This document shows positions 1-9,250 of a DNA stretch of 64,000 nt, one piece after another; within the stretch, counting starts at the first letter, position 1, and every line of letters begins with the position of its first letter. A program made the position numbers and the translations under genes. The notes beneath the pieces are model-generated. The model did no database searches. It was not told where the DNA came from and saw only the letters and a program-made list of their open reading frames with translations. The DNA comes from Candidatus Korarchaeum sp. (lineage in GTDB: Archaea; Korarchaeota; Korarchaeia; Korarchaeales; Korarchaeaceae). Location of the stretch: contig JAWAID010000002.1 of NCBI GenBank assembly GCA_038888615.1, positions 399,594 to 463,593 of the forward strand. The letters are read 5' to 3'.

Positions 1-1289
1 TCGCGGTCATATTGGGATTGATCTTGAGGCCTTTGCCTCAAGGAGCTATCGTCATCATAGGTGTAGCCGTAACAGCGCTCACGGGTGTCTTGAAGTTAGG
101 AGATGCTCTTTCGGGTTTCGCTGACTCTACAGTATGGCTCATCTTCACAGCTTATATGTTCGCTAGAGCTTTTCTAAAAACGAGACTGGGTGAGAGGATC
201 GCTTACCACTTCATAAGGGCTTTAGGGAGGAGGACACTCTTCTTAGGTTACTCAATCTCGCTCACGGATCTCGTATTAGCACCTGCAATGCCCAGTAACA
301 CAGCAAGGGCTGGAGGAGTCCTCTACCCTATAGTGAGGAGCATCTGCCGCGCTTATGACTCTGAACCGGGTCCGACAGCGAAGAAGGTAGGTAAGTTCCT
401 CATATTCAATGAGTACCATACCACGCTAGTAACAGGCGCTATGTTCCTCACGGGAATGGCTGCCAACCCACTCCTAGCCCAGCTGGCATCGCAAACGATA
501 AAAGTGACAGTTACATGGACTTCCTGGCTCATCGGAGCTCTAGCGCCTGGGATAATAACTTTCCTACTGGTTCCTCTCCTCATCTACCTACTGATGAGGC
601 CTGAGGTTAAGGTGAGCGAGGAAGCGCCTAAGCTCGCTGGGGAGAAGCTCAGGGAGATGGGTCCTGCGACTAGACAGGAGAAGGTTCTAGCAGTGATATT
701 TCTGATAGTGCTAGCCCTCTGGATATTAGGGGATAGGATGAACCTCAGTGCCACTGTCACTGCTCTAGCAGGGCTTGCCCTGATGCTGATCTTCGGAGTG
801 CTCGGATGGGAGGACGTGTTAGGTGAGAAAGGTGGCTGGGATGCCTTGATATGGTTCGGTGGCTTGGTATCGATGGCCACGGGACTGAACAAACTTGGAG
901 TCATAAAGTGGATAGCCGACTCATCGAAGGGCCTAGTTGCTGGCTGGGAATGGCTAGCAGCTTTCTTCGTCCTCGCTATGATCTACTACTACGTGCACTA
1001 CTTAATGGCTAGCATGACAGCACACGTTGCAGCTTTCTTCCCAGCTTTCGCTGCGGTGATGGTCAGCGTGGGAGCCCCGCCCCTCTTCGTGGCTCTCGTC
1101 CTGGGGTACCTTACTAACCTGATGGCGGCCACCACCCACTACGGAACGGGACCTGCTCCGATCTACTTCGGCTCGGGCTACTTGGACATAAAGGAGTGGT
1201 GGGGCTACGGATTCCTACTATCGGTGATATACATCCTCCTCTGGTTCGGGATAGGGCTTCCTTACTGGAAGCTCCTAGGCCTCTGGTAA
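1..1289 (+). CDS. DASS-family dicarboxylate/anion symporter, 5' end cut off by window
   Basis: Predicted membrane carrier of the divalent anion:Na+ symporter family (SLC13/CitT/plastid 2-oxoglutarate-malate translocator type), importing or exchanging C4/C5 dicarboxylates. The reading frame is open to the window edge; a TTG at 12 is available, but codons upstream continue family-like sequence, so the true start lies outside. About ten hydrophobic segments are visible. The first signature loop MPSNTARAGG and the second-half motif THYGTGP followed by IYFGSGYLD are those of the dicarboxylate translocator subgroup. A T6 run follows the stop. The gene converges on the cysteine desulfurase gene. Substrate is inferred from family only. 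Confidence 0.85.
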   Translation, partial: AVILGLILRPLPQGAIVIIGVAVTALTGVLKLGDALSGFADSTVWLIFTAYMFARAFLKTRLGERIAYHFIRALGRRTLFLGYSISLTDLVLAPAMPSNTARAGGVLYPIVRSICRAYDSEPGPTAKKVGKFLIFNEYHTTLVTGAMFLTGMAANPLLAQLASQTIKVTVTWTSWLIGALAPGIITFLLVPLLIYLLMRPEVKVSEEAPKLAGEKLREMGPATRQEKVLAVIFLIVLALWILGDRMNLSATVTALAGLALMLIFGVLGWEDVLGEKGGWDALIWFGGLVSMATGLNKLGVIKWIADSSKGLVAGWEWLAAFFVLAMIYYYVHYLMASMTAHVAAFFPAFAAVMVSVGAPPLFVALVLGYLTNLMAATTHYGTGPAPIYFGSGYLDIKEWWGYGFLLSVIYILLWFGIGLPYWKLLGLW

Positions 1290-1296
1290 CCTCACC

Positions 1297-1302
1297 TTTT
1301 TT
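1297..1302 (+). terminator. T6 run after the DASS gene
   Basis: Six consecutive T residues lie 8 nt past the TAA stop. Archaeal termination commonly occurs at such oligo-T runs. It overlaps the 3' end of the convergent gene. Confidence 0.4.
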
Positions 1303-2518
1303 ACGAGAGCCTAGATATACCCCTCAACTCATCGGCCAGTACCTCTACCTCCTCTTCGGTGTTGTAGAGGTAGAAGCTAGCTCTAACAGTCCCCTGAGGA
1401 GCCCCCATCCTCCTATGCAGGGGATGGGCGCAGTGTAACCCCGTCCTGACGGCGATGCCCCTGGCGTCGAGCAGAGCACCGACCATATGAGGGTCAATTC
1501 CCTTGACGTTGAAGGCCACTATACCCCCTCTCCTCCTCGCGTCCCTCGGCCCGTACAGGATCAAGCCCTCCACCTCAGATAGGAGCTTGAGGGCCCTTTC
1601 AGTCAGGTTTACCTCATGAGCCCTCACCCTCTCCATCCCCACCCTCATCAAGTACTCGGCAGCTGCAGCGAGCCCTATCCCGCCAGCGATATTCGGCGTA
1701 CCCCCCTCCTGCCTCCAGGGTAACTCCGCCCAGCTCTGACCATCCAAGGTCACGTCCTCTATCGTCCCCCCTCCGGGTTTAGCAGGCTCCATCTCGGCTA
1801 GGACCTCCCTCTTCCCGTAGAGGACCCCTGTTCCCGTTGGTCCGAGCATCTTATGTCCTGAGAAAGCGAGGAAATCAACATCCAACTTCTTGACGTCCAC
1901 GGGCATGTGAGGGACCATCTGAGCACCATCCACGAGGACCAGCGCGCCCACCTCCCTCGCCAGCTTGATGAACCCCTCGATATCGGGGATGAATCCAGTG
2001 ACATTGGACATGCCTGAGATAGCCACCAGCTTAGTCCTCTCATCTATCAGCCTCTCGGCCTCCTCCATCCTCGGCACTCCTTCCTCATCAACGCCGACGT
2101 AAGCGACCTCGCAACCCGTGAGTCTAGCGACGAGCCTCCAGGGGAGCATGTTGCTGTGATGCTCCATCTCAGTCGTCACTATCCTCTCCCCACTCCTGAT
2201 GTTCCACACAGCCCATCCCCAGGCAACGATGTTTATCGCATCCGTCGTGTTGGATGTGAAGATCACCTCATCGGCATCGGCGTTTATGAACCTAGCTAGG
2301 GTCTCATGAGCCCTCTCGTAGAGCTCCGAGGCCTCCCTGCTCAGGTAATGTATACCCCTGTGGACGTTCGCGTTCAACCTCTCGTAGAACTCCCTCTCCG
2401 CTTCTATCACCTGCCTTGGCTTCTGCGTGGTGGCTGCGTTATCGAAGTAGATAAGCTGCCTCCCGTTGACCTCCACCTTCAGGATCGGGAAGTCCTCCCT
2501 CAGTTCCGCTGTGAGCAT
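1301..2518 (-). CDS. sufS: SufS-type cysteine desulfurase
   Basis: PLP enzyme that takes sulfur from L-cysteine as a protein-bound persulfide for Fe-S cluster and other sulfur transfer. Class V aminotransferase fold, 405 residues, normal for group II (SufS/Csd) enzymes. The PLP lysine is K223 in FSGHKMLGPTG. The catalytic cysteine is C363 in RTGLHCAHPLHRR, the short-loop arrangement of group II. The N-terminal YFDNAATTQKP motif is also diagnostic. Starts at an ATG with a GGTG ribosome site. It lies 10 nt downstream of a TusA-like gene, so the two are probably co-transcribed. No suf scaffold genes are adjacent. Confidence 0.93.
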   Translation of the reverse strand: MLTAELREDFPILKVEVNGRQLIYFDNAATTQKPRQVIEAEREFYERLNANVHRGIHYLSREASELYERAHETLARFINADADEVIFTSNTTDAINIVAWGWAVWNIRSGERIVTTEMEHHSNMLPWRLVARLTGCEVAYVGVDEEGVPRMEEAERLIDERTKLVAISGMSNVTGFIPDIEGFIKLAREVGALVLVDGAQMVPHMPVDVKKLDVDFLAFSGHKMLGPTGTGVLYGKREVLAEMEPAKPGGGTIEDVTLDGQSWAELPWRQEGGTPNIAGGIGLAAAAEYLMRVGMERVRAHEVNLTERALKLLSEVEGLILYGPRDARRRGGIVAFNVKGIDPHMVGALLDARGIAVRTGLHCAHPLHRRMGAPQGTVRASFYLYNTEEEVEVLADELRGISRLS

Positions 2519-2528
2519 GTTCGCACCT

Positions 2529-2765
2529 TCACTTCCTTATCAGCAACTCGATGAAGTTACCCTTGCAAGAGACCCTCTCGCAGGCAGCGCCGTAGACCTT
2601 GGCTAGCGACTCCACGGAATCCAGGCTGAACCTCTCGGTATCTATGAGCACCTCTACAGCCTCCCCCTCCCTCATGGAGGAGAGCAGTTTCGTGAGCTTA
2701 ATTAGGGGGACGTAAGCGCACCTGTAGTTCTCCTTCCTCATCTCTATCCTGTCTATCACCCTCAA
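2529..2765 (-). CDS. TusA/SirA-like sulfur carrier, variant active-site motif
   Basis: Small 78-residue protein with the length and beta-alpha-beta pattern of TusA-family sulfur-relay proteins. The region YRCAYVPLIKLTKLLSSMREGEAVEVLID aligns with the usual CPxPLLKLKKALKEL-GE-LEV core. The family Cys is kept (residue 16), but the CPxP motif reads CAYVP. The TTG start has an AGGGGGACC ribosome site 5 nt upstream. Directly upstream of sufS in the same direction, it is a natural persulfide acceptor for that desulfurase (inference). A second Cys pair (residues 62 and 66) could also be functional. Family call is moderately certain; the sulfur-carrier role is inferred. Confidence 0.7.
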   Translation of the reverse strand: MRVIDRIEMRKENYRCAYVPLIKLTKLLSSMREGEAVEVLIDTERFSLDSVESLAKVYGAACERVSCKGNFIELLIRK

Positions 2766-2781
2766 GCGGGTCCCCCTGGGG

Positions 2782-3561
2782 TCATGGGGTGACGATACTT
2801 AACGTTGACTCCCTCCATATGCCCTCGACTACGTCCCTAGCTGTGATTATCCCCTTGATAGCACCTTCCTGGGTTATGGGTAGCCTCTTCACCCTACTCT
2901 CAGCCATTAGTTTGGCGGCGTCAAGCAGGGAAGCTTCTGAATCTACAGTTATGAGCTTAAACGTAGTGTACTTCCCAATGGGATCGCAGTAGTCCCCTCC
3001 TGAAGCCAGAAAACCCTTAACAGCATCTCTCTCGGTGAATATACCCACCGGAACACCTTCGTCCTCCACTATCAGGCTCCCCACCCTCTCCCTCCTCATG
3101 AGCTCTATCGCCCTCTCGACGCTCTCACTTAAGCTCACGCTAACCAGCTTCCAAGTGGCGTAGGGTCTCAGCGGGATGGGACGCGTTGACGAAACAGCAT
3201 ACGCTTTAGTTATATCTGCAGCCGTGACCACGCCCACTAGCTCATCCCTCTCAAGCACAACTAGCCTAGCCTTAGCTTTCATCATGGTGGTCGCTGCCTC
3301 CAAGTAACTATCATACGGCTTAACCACCCCGTACCTCCTGGTCATGACGTCCGATACTCTGAACTGCTCCGGAGGTGCCTTCTGCGACATCACGTAATTT
3401 ATCAGATCCCTCTCCGTAACGAAACCCAGGACCTTCCCCTCCTTTGAGAGGACAACGGGGCTCCAAACGTCACGATGAGCCATCTCATCAAGAGCCTCAA
3501 GTAAGTTCATCTCGGGCTCGACCACAAGGGGATTCCTACTCATGAACTCCGATACTCTCAT
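2782..3561 (-). CDS. Four-CBS-domain protein
   Basis: Stand-alone regulatory protein made of four consecutive CBS motifs (two Bateman modules), each with a V-x-x-x-M segment and an ending of the type GxxTxRDxx (TERDLI, TAADIT, TERDAV, TARDVV). Such modules usually bind adenine nucleotides or S-adenosylmethionine and sense energy or methylation state. The frame is open further upstream, but that extension overlaps the thioesterase gene and is not family-like. I place the start at the ATG at 3561 (MRVSEFMSRNPLVV); an ATG at 3582 is also possible, with an A/T-rich promoter-like stretch (3595-3625) upstream of either. Target unknown. Confidence 0.88.
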   Translation of the reverse strand: MRVSEFMSRNPLVVEPEMNLLEALDEMAHRDVWSPVVLSKEGKVLGFVTERDLINYVMSQKAPPEQFRVSDVMTRRYGVVKPYDSYLEAATTMMKAKARLVVLERDELVGVVTAADITKAYAVSSTRPIPLRPYATWKLVSVSLSESVERAIELMRRERVGSLIVEDEGVPVGIFTERDAVKGFLASGGDYCDPIGKYTTFKLITVDSEASLLDAAKLMAESRVKRLPITQEGAIKGIITARDVVEGIWRESTLSIVTP

Positions 3562-3644
3562 CGTCCCACGCTTCGATTTCATTGAAGGAGTAAAATAAAT
3601 TCTTTTGGAGATCTTATTTAACGAAATAGAGTAAAAGAGGTGGC

Positions 3645-4019
3645 TTATCTTCCCTTGATGAACCTCTCCCTCTCCACCACGTACCTCTCGTGCTCCCCCT
3701 CCCCTATCACGACATCCCCCCTCAGGCACCTGACCTCAAAGATGAGCCTCCTACCGCTCACTTCCCTCAGTTTAGCTCTAACCGTGACCTCATCGCCTAG
3801 CCAAGCCGGCGCCCTATGGTATACGCATACCCTAGTGCCCACGCTGATCATCCCCTCGGGAAGCTCATCGGCGACCAAGGATTCCGCTACGCTCTCCATC
3901 AGGGCTATCATAGAGGGTGTTGAGAGCACATCCACCCTCCCGCTGCCCACTATACTAGCTAACATGTCCTCGATCACCCTGAACCTCCTCTCCGCTTGAA
4001 TCCCAGCCCGGAGCACCAA
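3645..4019 (-). CDS. Hot-dog fold thioesterase (FlK-like)
   Basis: 124-residue protein resembling fluoroacetyl-CoA-thioesterase-like hot-dog proteins. Visible features are a central TPSMIALMESVAESLVADELP helix region, typical of the hot-dog helix, followed by GTRVCVYHRAPAWLGDEVTVRAKL and a final EGEHERYVV strand. It probably hydrolyses acyl-CoA thioesters; the substrate is not deducible. Start is TTG at 4019 (or the next codon, GTG at 4016) behind a GGGGGTG ribosome site. It lies 13 nt after the antiporter gene on the same strand, so is likely co-transcribed with it. Confidence 0.75.
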   Translation of the reverse strand: MVLRAGIQAERRFRVIEDMLASIVGSGRVDVLSTPSMIALMESVAESLVADELPEGMISVGTRVCVYHRAPAWLGDEVTVRAKLREVSGRRLIFEVRCLRGDVVIGEGEHERYVVERERFIKGR

Positions 4020-4032
4020 AATCGCACCCCCG

Positions 4033-5226
4033 TTAAGTAGCCCTCCTCTGGGCGCTGCAGAGCTTCTCGAGGAGCAACGGAGATATCAGCGTAGTAAGGG
4101 CCACCATGCCTATTATTTCAGCGTACGCCTCGCTTCCGAGCACGTTCGCAGTTAGACCTATCGACGCTATTATGAGCCCAAGTTCCCCTCTCGGCATCAT
4201 CCCAACCCCTAAGCCCACAGCTTCCCTGGGTTTGAGCGCTACCAGGGCCGGTAGGGCTGAGCCCAAGAACTTACCGATCATCGCCAGAGCGGTGAGCACG
4301 AGGACAAGACCGACCACCTTCGGGTCCGTGAAGACCCTCAAGTCAAGCATAGCTCCTAGGTAAGCGAAGAAAACGGATCCGAATACAGCCTCCAGATCGG
4401 ACACGAACTCCATCACCTCCTCCCTCCACTTAGATTCCCCTATGGCTAGACCCGCAGCGTAAGCTCCGACTAGGGGACTGAGGCCTATCGCTCCGGATAG
4501 GGAAGCGGTCCCCAGGCCGGCGGATATGGCGATCGCCTTAGTGGCCCCCTTGCCCCCGAACTCACCGAGGGACTCGAGGAACCTCGGTATTATCGCTACA
4601 GATACCCCGAGGATGAGGAGCCATATGACTATGAAAGATGCCGTCTTATAGGCTACGGTGAGGGGATCCAGGCTGCCGCCGGATATAGCGCTGACCACAA
4701 CCCCCAGCACGACTATGCCGACGATGTCATCGAGCACGGCAGCGCTCATGAGGGTGGCGCCCATCCTCGTGTCGAGCAATCCCATGTCGCTCAGGACCCT
4801 CTTGGATATCGCTATGCTGGTGGCCACGAAGGCAGCACCAGCTATGAGCGCGGTAGCTTCATTGCTACCGATGGCCAAGTAGAAGTAGTAAGCTAAGGCG
4901 AAGGGTAGCAACCCTCCTCCCGTCGCTATGAGAGCTGCCACCTTACCTGATGCCCTTAAGCTCTCTAATCCTAGCTCTATACCGGCTGCCAGGAGTAGGA
5001 GTATTGCTCCTATCTCCGCGAATCCCTCAACGTAATCGTTCATCACTACCAGAGGTTCATCGAACACCTTAACGCCTCCCCCTAAAGCGTACGGGCTCAG
5101 GAGCATACCTGCGAAGAGCTCACCCAGTACTGGGGGCAATTTTAATCCCCTGAATATGCCCGCGAAGAGTTTAGCAGCGATCACGAGAAGGCTGACCGTT
5201 ATTATACCCCTTATCAGAGGCTCCAT
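4033..5226 (-). CDS. Na+/H+ antiporter, CPA2 (NapA/KefB) family
   Basis: Membrane antiporter of 397 residues with about 12 hydrophobic segments. The segment LMSAAVLDDIVGIVVLG contains the paired aspartates that bind Na+/H+ in electrogenic NapA/NhaA-type exchangers. GELFAGMLLSPYALGG near the N-terminus and GMMPRGELGLIIASIGL near the C-terminus are family signatures. It has no C-terminal RCK/TrkA domain, unlike K+ efflux members. ATG start with a GAGGTGGGG ribosome site. Presumed role is Na+ extrusion and pH homeostasis at the cytoplasmic membrane. Confidence 0.88.
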   Translation of the reverse strand: MEPLIRGIITVSLLVIAAKLFAGIFRGLKLPPVLGELFAGMLLSPYALGGGVKVFDEPLVVMNDYVEGFAEIGAILLLLAAGIELGLESLRASGKVAALIATGGGLLPFALAYYFYLAIGSNEATALIAGAAFVATSIAISKRVLSDMGLLDTRMGATLMSAAVLDDIVGIVVLGVVVSAISGGSLDPLTVAYKTASFIVIWLLILGVSVAIIPRFLESLGEFGGKGATKAIAISAGLGTASLSGAIGLSPLVGAYAAGLAIGESKWREEVMEFVSDLEAVFGSVFFAYLGAMLDLRVFTDPKVVGLVLVLTALAMIGKFLGSALPALVALKPREAVGLGVGMMPRGELGLIIASIGLTANVLGSEAYAEIIGMVALTTLISPLLLEKLCSAQRRAT

Positions 5227-5462
5227 GTTCTCCCCACCTCAAGAAACCCATGATTTATAAAGCGAGTTCCCTCAATCGAAGGCACGTTCTGATGGCCTAA
5301 ACCAAGCTACCTTAAATGGATATACGCTCTCACCATTGAACATGCTCCCTTTAACCGAACCGCCGAGCTTCTCACTCAAGTGGAGACAGCTTCAACACCA
5401 TCGCCACAGGTCACCGTGCTACCTCGAGCTTGGCGGAGCTCCCTGAGTTCATCGTGACACAG

Positions 5463-5476
5463 CCTTTTTATTTTTC
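5463..5476 (+). promoter_or_regulatory. TATA box of the 5499 gene
   Basis: A T-rich CTTTTTATTTTT element is centred about 29 nt before the ATG at 5499. No ribosome site lies between, which suggests a leaderless or nearly leaderless mRNA and supports choosing 5499 over upstream in-frame starts. Confidence 0.55.
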
Positions 5477-5498
5477 ACGATCGCATCATCGTCCCCTA

Positions 5499-6506
5499 AT
5501 GATGGGGAGGCCGGTGTTGTTGAGGGGGCTCCCGCTACTCGCCATCGCACTCATCCTCTCACTAAGCGTGGTTAAGGAAGGCGCTCTCGCGAGGTTCATG
5601 GTGATCACACCGACTTACGATGGATCCGGGCAAGCTGTGCACCCTGACGTCATCTACCTCGAACGCGGGCTCGGTGGTAGGAGGTATAGGTACTGGATGG
5701 TCTTCACGCCCTACCCAAAAGGGGACTACTCTCGCGAGAACCCATCGATTCTCGTGAGCGGTGATGGGAGGAGTTGGTTCGTCCCCAGAGGTTTGGTGAA
5801 CCCCCTCGCAGCTCCACCTCCGAAGGGCCATTATTCCGACCCGGATATGTTCTCATTTAGGGGTGAGCTCTGGATATTCTTCAGGTGGTCTTACGGGCTT
5901 GAGGAGAGGATTTACGCTAAGAGCTCAAGGGATGGGATTTCTTGGAGCGATGAGGTGAAGGTACTCGAGACCAGTTCCGAGAGCCTGCTCTCTCCCTCCG
6001 TTGTAGTCGAGAACGGTACTTTGAGGATGTGGTACATCGACAACAGGCCCAACCCCAACGTGCTGAAGATGAGGACCTCGAGGGCACCGGAGGGGCCCTG
6101 GTCCGAGCCCACGGTCTGCGATGTCGATGGGGTACCCGAGGGTAGGGAGCTCTGGCACTTAGATGTCGTCAGGGTGAGCGGGGGTTACGATTCCTTCATC
6201 GTCCTCATAGACAAGGGGAGAGGGTTGAGGGAAGCGGAGCTCTACTTCGCGACCAGTAAGGATGGGGTTAAATGGAGACTTAGCGAGATCCCGATCTTAA
6301 TGCCCTCGGTTAGCGATTGGGATAACTATCTGATTTACCGAAGCTCAGCCTTGCTCTTGAGGGAGGGGGAGGAAGGGGGAACCTCCTTCAGGAAGTACGC
6401 CCTATGGTACTCCGCATGTAACGAGGATAAGGAGTGGCACATCGGCTACGCTGAGCTCTCGATTTGCATCAGTGGGGATGAGCTCTTGCTTTGCGACGGT
6501 TTTTAA
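5499..6506 (+). CDS. Exported beta-propeller protein, glycosidase-like
   Basis: 335-residue protein with an N-terminal hydrophobic signal/anchor (residues about 8-28: LLRGLPLLAIALILSLSVV) followed by repeated blades with SxDGxxW signatures (SGDGRSWF, SRDGISWS, SKDGVKWR). These are typical of five-bladed propellers such as GH43/GH32/GH117 and sialidase-type proteins. SDPDMFSFRGELWIFFRW resembles the acid-bearing blade of such glycosidases. Likely acts outside the cell on a glycan, but catalytic residues cannot be assigned with confidence. The start is the ATG at 5499, set by the TATA spacing; the frame extends 23 codons further upstream. No sugar-related neighbours. Confidence 0.65.
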   Translation: MMGRPVLLRGLPLLAIALILSLSVVKEGALARFMVITPTYDGSGQAVHPDVIYLERGLGGRRYRYWMVFTPYPKGDYSRENPSILVSGDGRSWFVPRGLVNPLAAPPPKGHYSDPDMFSFRGELWIFFRWSYGLEERIYAKSSRDGISWSDEVKVLETSSESLLSPSVVVENGTLRMWYIDNRPNPNVLKMRTSRAPEGPWSEPTVCDVDGVPEGRELWHLDVVRVSGGYDSFIVLIDKGRGLREAELYFATSKDGVKWRLSEIPILMPSVSDWDNYLIYRSSALLLREGEEGGTSFRKYALWYSACNEDKEWHIGYAELSICISGDELLLCDGF

Positions 6507-6549
6507 TTCCCAATAGCTTACGATGGAGTGCTGAGTAAGAGGGATCACT

Positions 6550-7773
6550 ATGAACTCGAGGGATCTGGCCGACGATATCTTCAGTAGGATAGAGGAAGCT
6601 AGGGAGTTCCTCAGGCCCGTCGTGCACAGGACCCCGCTGATAACCAGCAGGACCCTCTCGGAGCTCTCAGGCCGTGAGGTCCACTTGAAGATGGAGAACC
6701 TGCAGAAGACGGGTTCCTTCAAGGTCAGGGGTGCTTACTATAAGATGAGGAGGATGGGTAGCCCGAGGGGTGTCGTTGCAGCTAGCTCGGGGAACCATGC
6801 GCAAGGGGTAGCTTACTCAGCCGGCCTGCTCGGGATCAAAGCCGTCATAGTGATGCCGAAGTACACACCGTTCTTCAAGGTCAACGCTACCAAGGGATAC
6901 GGGGCTCGGGTCATCCTGCACGGCGAGACGTACGATGACGCTTACATCAAGGCTAAGGAGATCTCGGAGAGCGAGGGGATACCCTTCATCCACCCGTTCG
7001 ACGATCCTGATGTGATAGCGGGCCAGGGAACGGTGGGTATGGAGGTACAGGAGGACCTCGGGGATGCGGATAGCGTGATAGTCCCCGTCGGTGGAGGAGG
7101 TCTGATCTCAGGCATAGCTATCGCGATGAAGTCCCTCAACCCGAACGTGAGGATAATAGGGGTTCAGCCCTCAGGGGCTCCATCAGCTTTCCTCTCTTAC
7201 GAGCGAGGGACCCCTGTGGAGACGCAGCAGGCTTACAGCATAGCGGATGGCGTCGTGGTCAAGAGGCCCGGGGACCTCACCTTGAGGATAATGAGGGACT
7301 TCGTCGATGAGATAGTCCTAGTGGATGACAGGGAGATAGCTAGAGCTATATTCCTCCTACTGGAGAGAGTTAAGACTGTAGTAGAGGGAGCTGGGGCTCT
7401 TCCAGTTGCAGCTCTAATTTCCGGTAAGCTCAAGCTCAGGGGGAGGCGTGTGGTTTGCGTCCTATCGGGAGGTAACATAGATCCATCCATGCTGATCAGG
7501 ATAACCAACAGGGTGCTCGCCCTTGAGGGGAGACAGGTTAAGGTCACGGGTACGCTTCCGGATAGATCGGGCCAGCTTAAGAGGGTGATAGACGTCGTGG
7601 CTGAGCTGGGTTTCAACATAGTCGAGGTGGAGCACGAGAGGCTCAACCCGCTCGTGCACCCCGGCATGGTTCAGGTGACCCTGGTGTTGGAGGTCCCCGA
7701 GAGGGGGGCCGCTGACCTGCTCATCTCGAAGCTTAGGAGGATGGGACTCGAGTTCAGTCAGGTGATGCCCTGA
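6550..7773 (+). CDS. ilvA: Threonine dehydratase (threonine ammonia-lyase) with ACT domain
   Basis: Fold-type II PLP enzyme that deaminates L-threonine (and serine) to 2-oxobutyrate (pyruvate) through an enamine/imine intermediate. The PLP lysine is K58 in KTGSFKVRGA. ASSGNHAQGVA binds substrate, and PVGGGGLISGIA is the glycine-rich phosphate loop. After residue about 325 a C-terminal ACT domain follows (VKVTGTLPDRSGQLKRVIDVV), a usual site of amino-acid control. Length of 407 residues is typical of TdcB/archaeal IlvA. ATG with a GAGGGATC ribosome site. Followed after 84 nt by ridA, whose product destroys the reactive imine this enzyme releases. Confidence 0.93.
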   Translation: MNSRDLADDIFSRIEEAREFLRPVVHRTPLITSRTLSELSGREVHLKMENLQKTGSFKVRGAYYKMRRMGSPRGVVAASSGNHAQGVAYSAGLLGIKAVIVMPKYTPFFKVNATKGYGARVILHGETYDDAYIKAKEISESEGIPFIHPFDDPDVIAGQGTVGMEVQEDLGDADSVIVPVGGGGLISGIAIAMKSLNPNVRIIGVQPSGAPSAFLSYERGTPVETQQAYSIADGVVVKRPGDLTLRIMRDFVDEIVLVDDREIARAIFLLLERVKTVVEGAGALPVAALISGKLKLRGRRVVCVLSGGNIDPSMLIRITNRVLALEGRQVKVTGTLPDRSGQLKRVIDVVAELGFNIVEVEHERLNPLVHPGMVQVTLVLEVPERGAADLLISKLRRMGLEFSQVMP

Positions 7774-7857
7774 ATCCATGTTGAAAATCAGCTGATCAAG
7801 GTCCAGTAGCGCGATCTTTATTATTCCCGAGCGAGAGAGTTAAGGAGGTAGGTTCCC

Positions 7858-8244
7858 ATGGTCGAGTACGTCTTCACCGACCGAGCCCCCAAGCCGATAG
7901 GACCGTACAGTCAAGCGGTCATAGCCGGTGACCTCGTCTTCCTAGCGGGCCAGATACCCATAGACCCCGATACCGGGGAGGTGGTGAGCGGAGGCATAAG
8001 GGAGCAGACGAGGAGGGTTCTGGAGAACATAAAAGCAGTTTTAGAGAAAGCTGGATGCTCTTTCAAGGATGTCGTTAGTGTCACTGTCTTCCTTAAGGAC
8101 ATATCTCATTTCAACGAGTTCAATGAGGTTTACAACGAGTACTTCGGTGACGTTAGACCTGCGAGAGCGACTGTCCAAGTAGCGAGACTCCCGAAGGACG
8201 CCCTAGTCGAGATAGTGGTCACGGCGTACAGGGGGAAGTCATAA
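7858..8244 (+). CDS. ridA: RidA enamine/imine deaminase (YjgF/UK114 family)
   Basis: 128-residue trimeric-type RidA that hydrolyses 2-aminoacrylate and related imines to ketoacids plus ammonia. Family signatures seen are [11 protein letters not shown] near the N-terminus, [38 protein letters not shown], and the C-terminal [24 protein letters not shown], whose conserved Arg binds the carboxylate. ATG with a GGAGGTAGG ribosome site. Same strand as threonine dehydratase and functionally linked to it. The 3' end overlaps the convergent htrA gene by 6 nt. Confidence 0.95.
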   Translation: MVEYVFTDRAPKPIGPYSQAVIAGDLVFLAGQIPIDPDTGEVVSGGIREQTRRVLENIKAVLEKAGCSFKDVVSVTVFLKDISHFNEFNEVYNEYFGDVRPARATVQVARLPKDALVEIVVTAYRGKS

Positions 8245-9186
8245 CCTCTCAGCGATCACGGGTACGCAGAGGTCCAGTACCTTCCCCTCCCTGTATATTT
8301 TCAGATCGACGCACTCAAGTCCGTATAGATCCTCCAGAGTGTTCCTGAGATCGCTAGCCTTAACCATCCTCCTCCCACCTGCTTCGACTATCACGTCCCC
8401 TGGCCTGAGTCCCTTGATCGCTGCGGGCGACCTGGGCACCACTTGAACGACTATCAAACCCTCCTTGTAGGGTATCTCGTACATCTTAGCTATGTTCGGG
8501 TTCAGGGGTACTACGAAAACACCTATCCAAACCCTCAAAGGTCTCCCATACTTCTCTATGGAGCTCAGGAACCTCTTAACGGAGTTTATCGGTATGGCGA
8601 ATCCTATCCCCTGAGCGAAGGGTATTATGGCGGTAGCGACGCCCACGGCATCTCCCAGGCAGTTGACTATAGGCCCCCCACTGTTCCCCGGGTTTATAGC
8701 AGCATCCGTCTGTATGAGGTCGTCTAAGTATATCCCGCTCTGCTCGTCCACTATGGCCCTCCCCAGGGAGCTCACCACGCCCATCGATACCGATGTTCCG
8801 GTCATTCCCAAGGGTGAGCCAACGGCGAACACTATCTCGCCTACCCTGACCCCATCCGAGTCCCCGAGCTTCGCGGTAGGGAAGCTACTAGTATCGGCCT
8901 CGATCAAGGCCAGGTCCCTCATCGAGTCAGCGGCCAGTATCCTGCCCCTACTACTGGACCCATCGCTGAAGACGAGGTTTATCTCCTTGGCTCTCAGCAC
9001 GACGTGGGCGTTCGTCACCACAAGTCCTTCCTTGACGATGAAGCCGGAGCCAGCACCGTGGAGGACCCTGGGACCGAAGAAGAGGGATATCTCGGGTACG
9101 GCTGTGTAAACTGTCACGACGCTCTTAGTTACCTCAGAGACCATATCAGCTATCCTATCGCTCAACTCCCTGAAATCGAACCCCAT
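8239..9186 (-). CDS. htrA: HtrA/DegP-like serine protease, apparently cytoplasmic
   Basis: Trypsin-fold protease plus one C-terminal PDZ domain, for protein quality control. The catalytic triad is visible (numbering from the chosen start): H61 in VVTNAHVV, D91 in MRDLALIE, S169 in NPGNSGGP. The PDZ (about 225-315) contains [29 protein letters not shown]. No signal peptide or N-terminal membrane segment is seen, which is unusual for HtrA and places it in the cytoplasm unless exported another way. I choose ATG 9186 (MGFDFREL) over GTG 9207 because a TATATAA box at 9215-9224 would be too close to the latter. Confidence 0.9.
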   Translation of the reverse strand: MGFDFRELSDRIADMVSEVTKSVVTVYTAVPEISLFFGPRVLHGAGSGFIVKEGLVVTNAHVVLRAKEINLVFSDGSSSRGRILAADSMRDLALIEADTSSFPTAKLGDSDGVRVGEIVFAVGSPLGMTGTSVSMGVVSSLGRAIVDEQSGIYLDDLIQTDAAINPGNSGGPIVNCLGDAVGVATAIIPFAQGIGFAIPINSVKRFLSSIEKYGRPLRVWIGVFVVPLNPNIAKMYEIPYKEGLIVVQVVPRSPAAIKGLRPGDVIVEAGGRRMVKASDLRNTLEDLYGLECVDLKIYREGKVLDLCVPVIAERL

Positions 9187-9214
9187 AGAGGTACCGATTT
9201 CCCTCACCGAGGGT

Positions 9215-9224
9215 CTTATATAAC
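9215..9224 (-). promoter_or_regulatory. TATA box of htrA
   Basis: GTTATATAAG on the minus strand, about 33 nt before the ATG at 9186. It implies a transcription start only a few bases upstream of that ATG. Confidence 0.5.
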
Positions 9225-9250
9225 TTTTGAGTCCTCAGCTCCCTAACATC

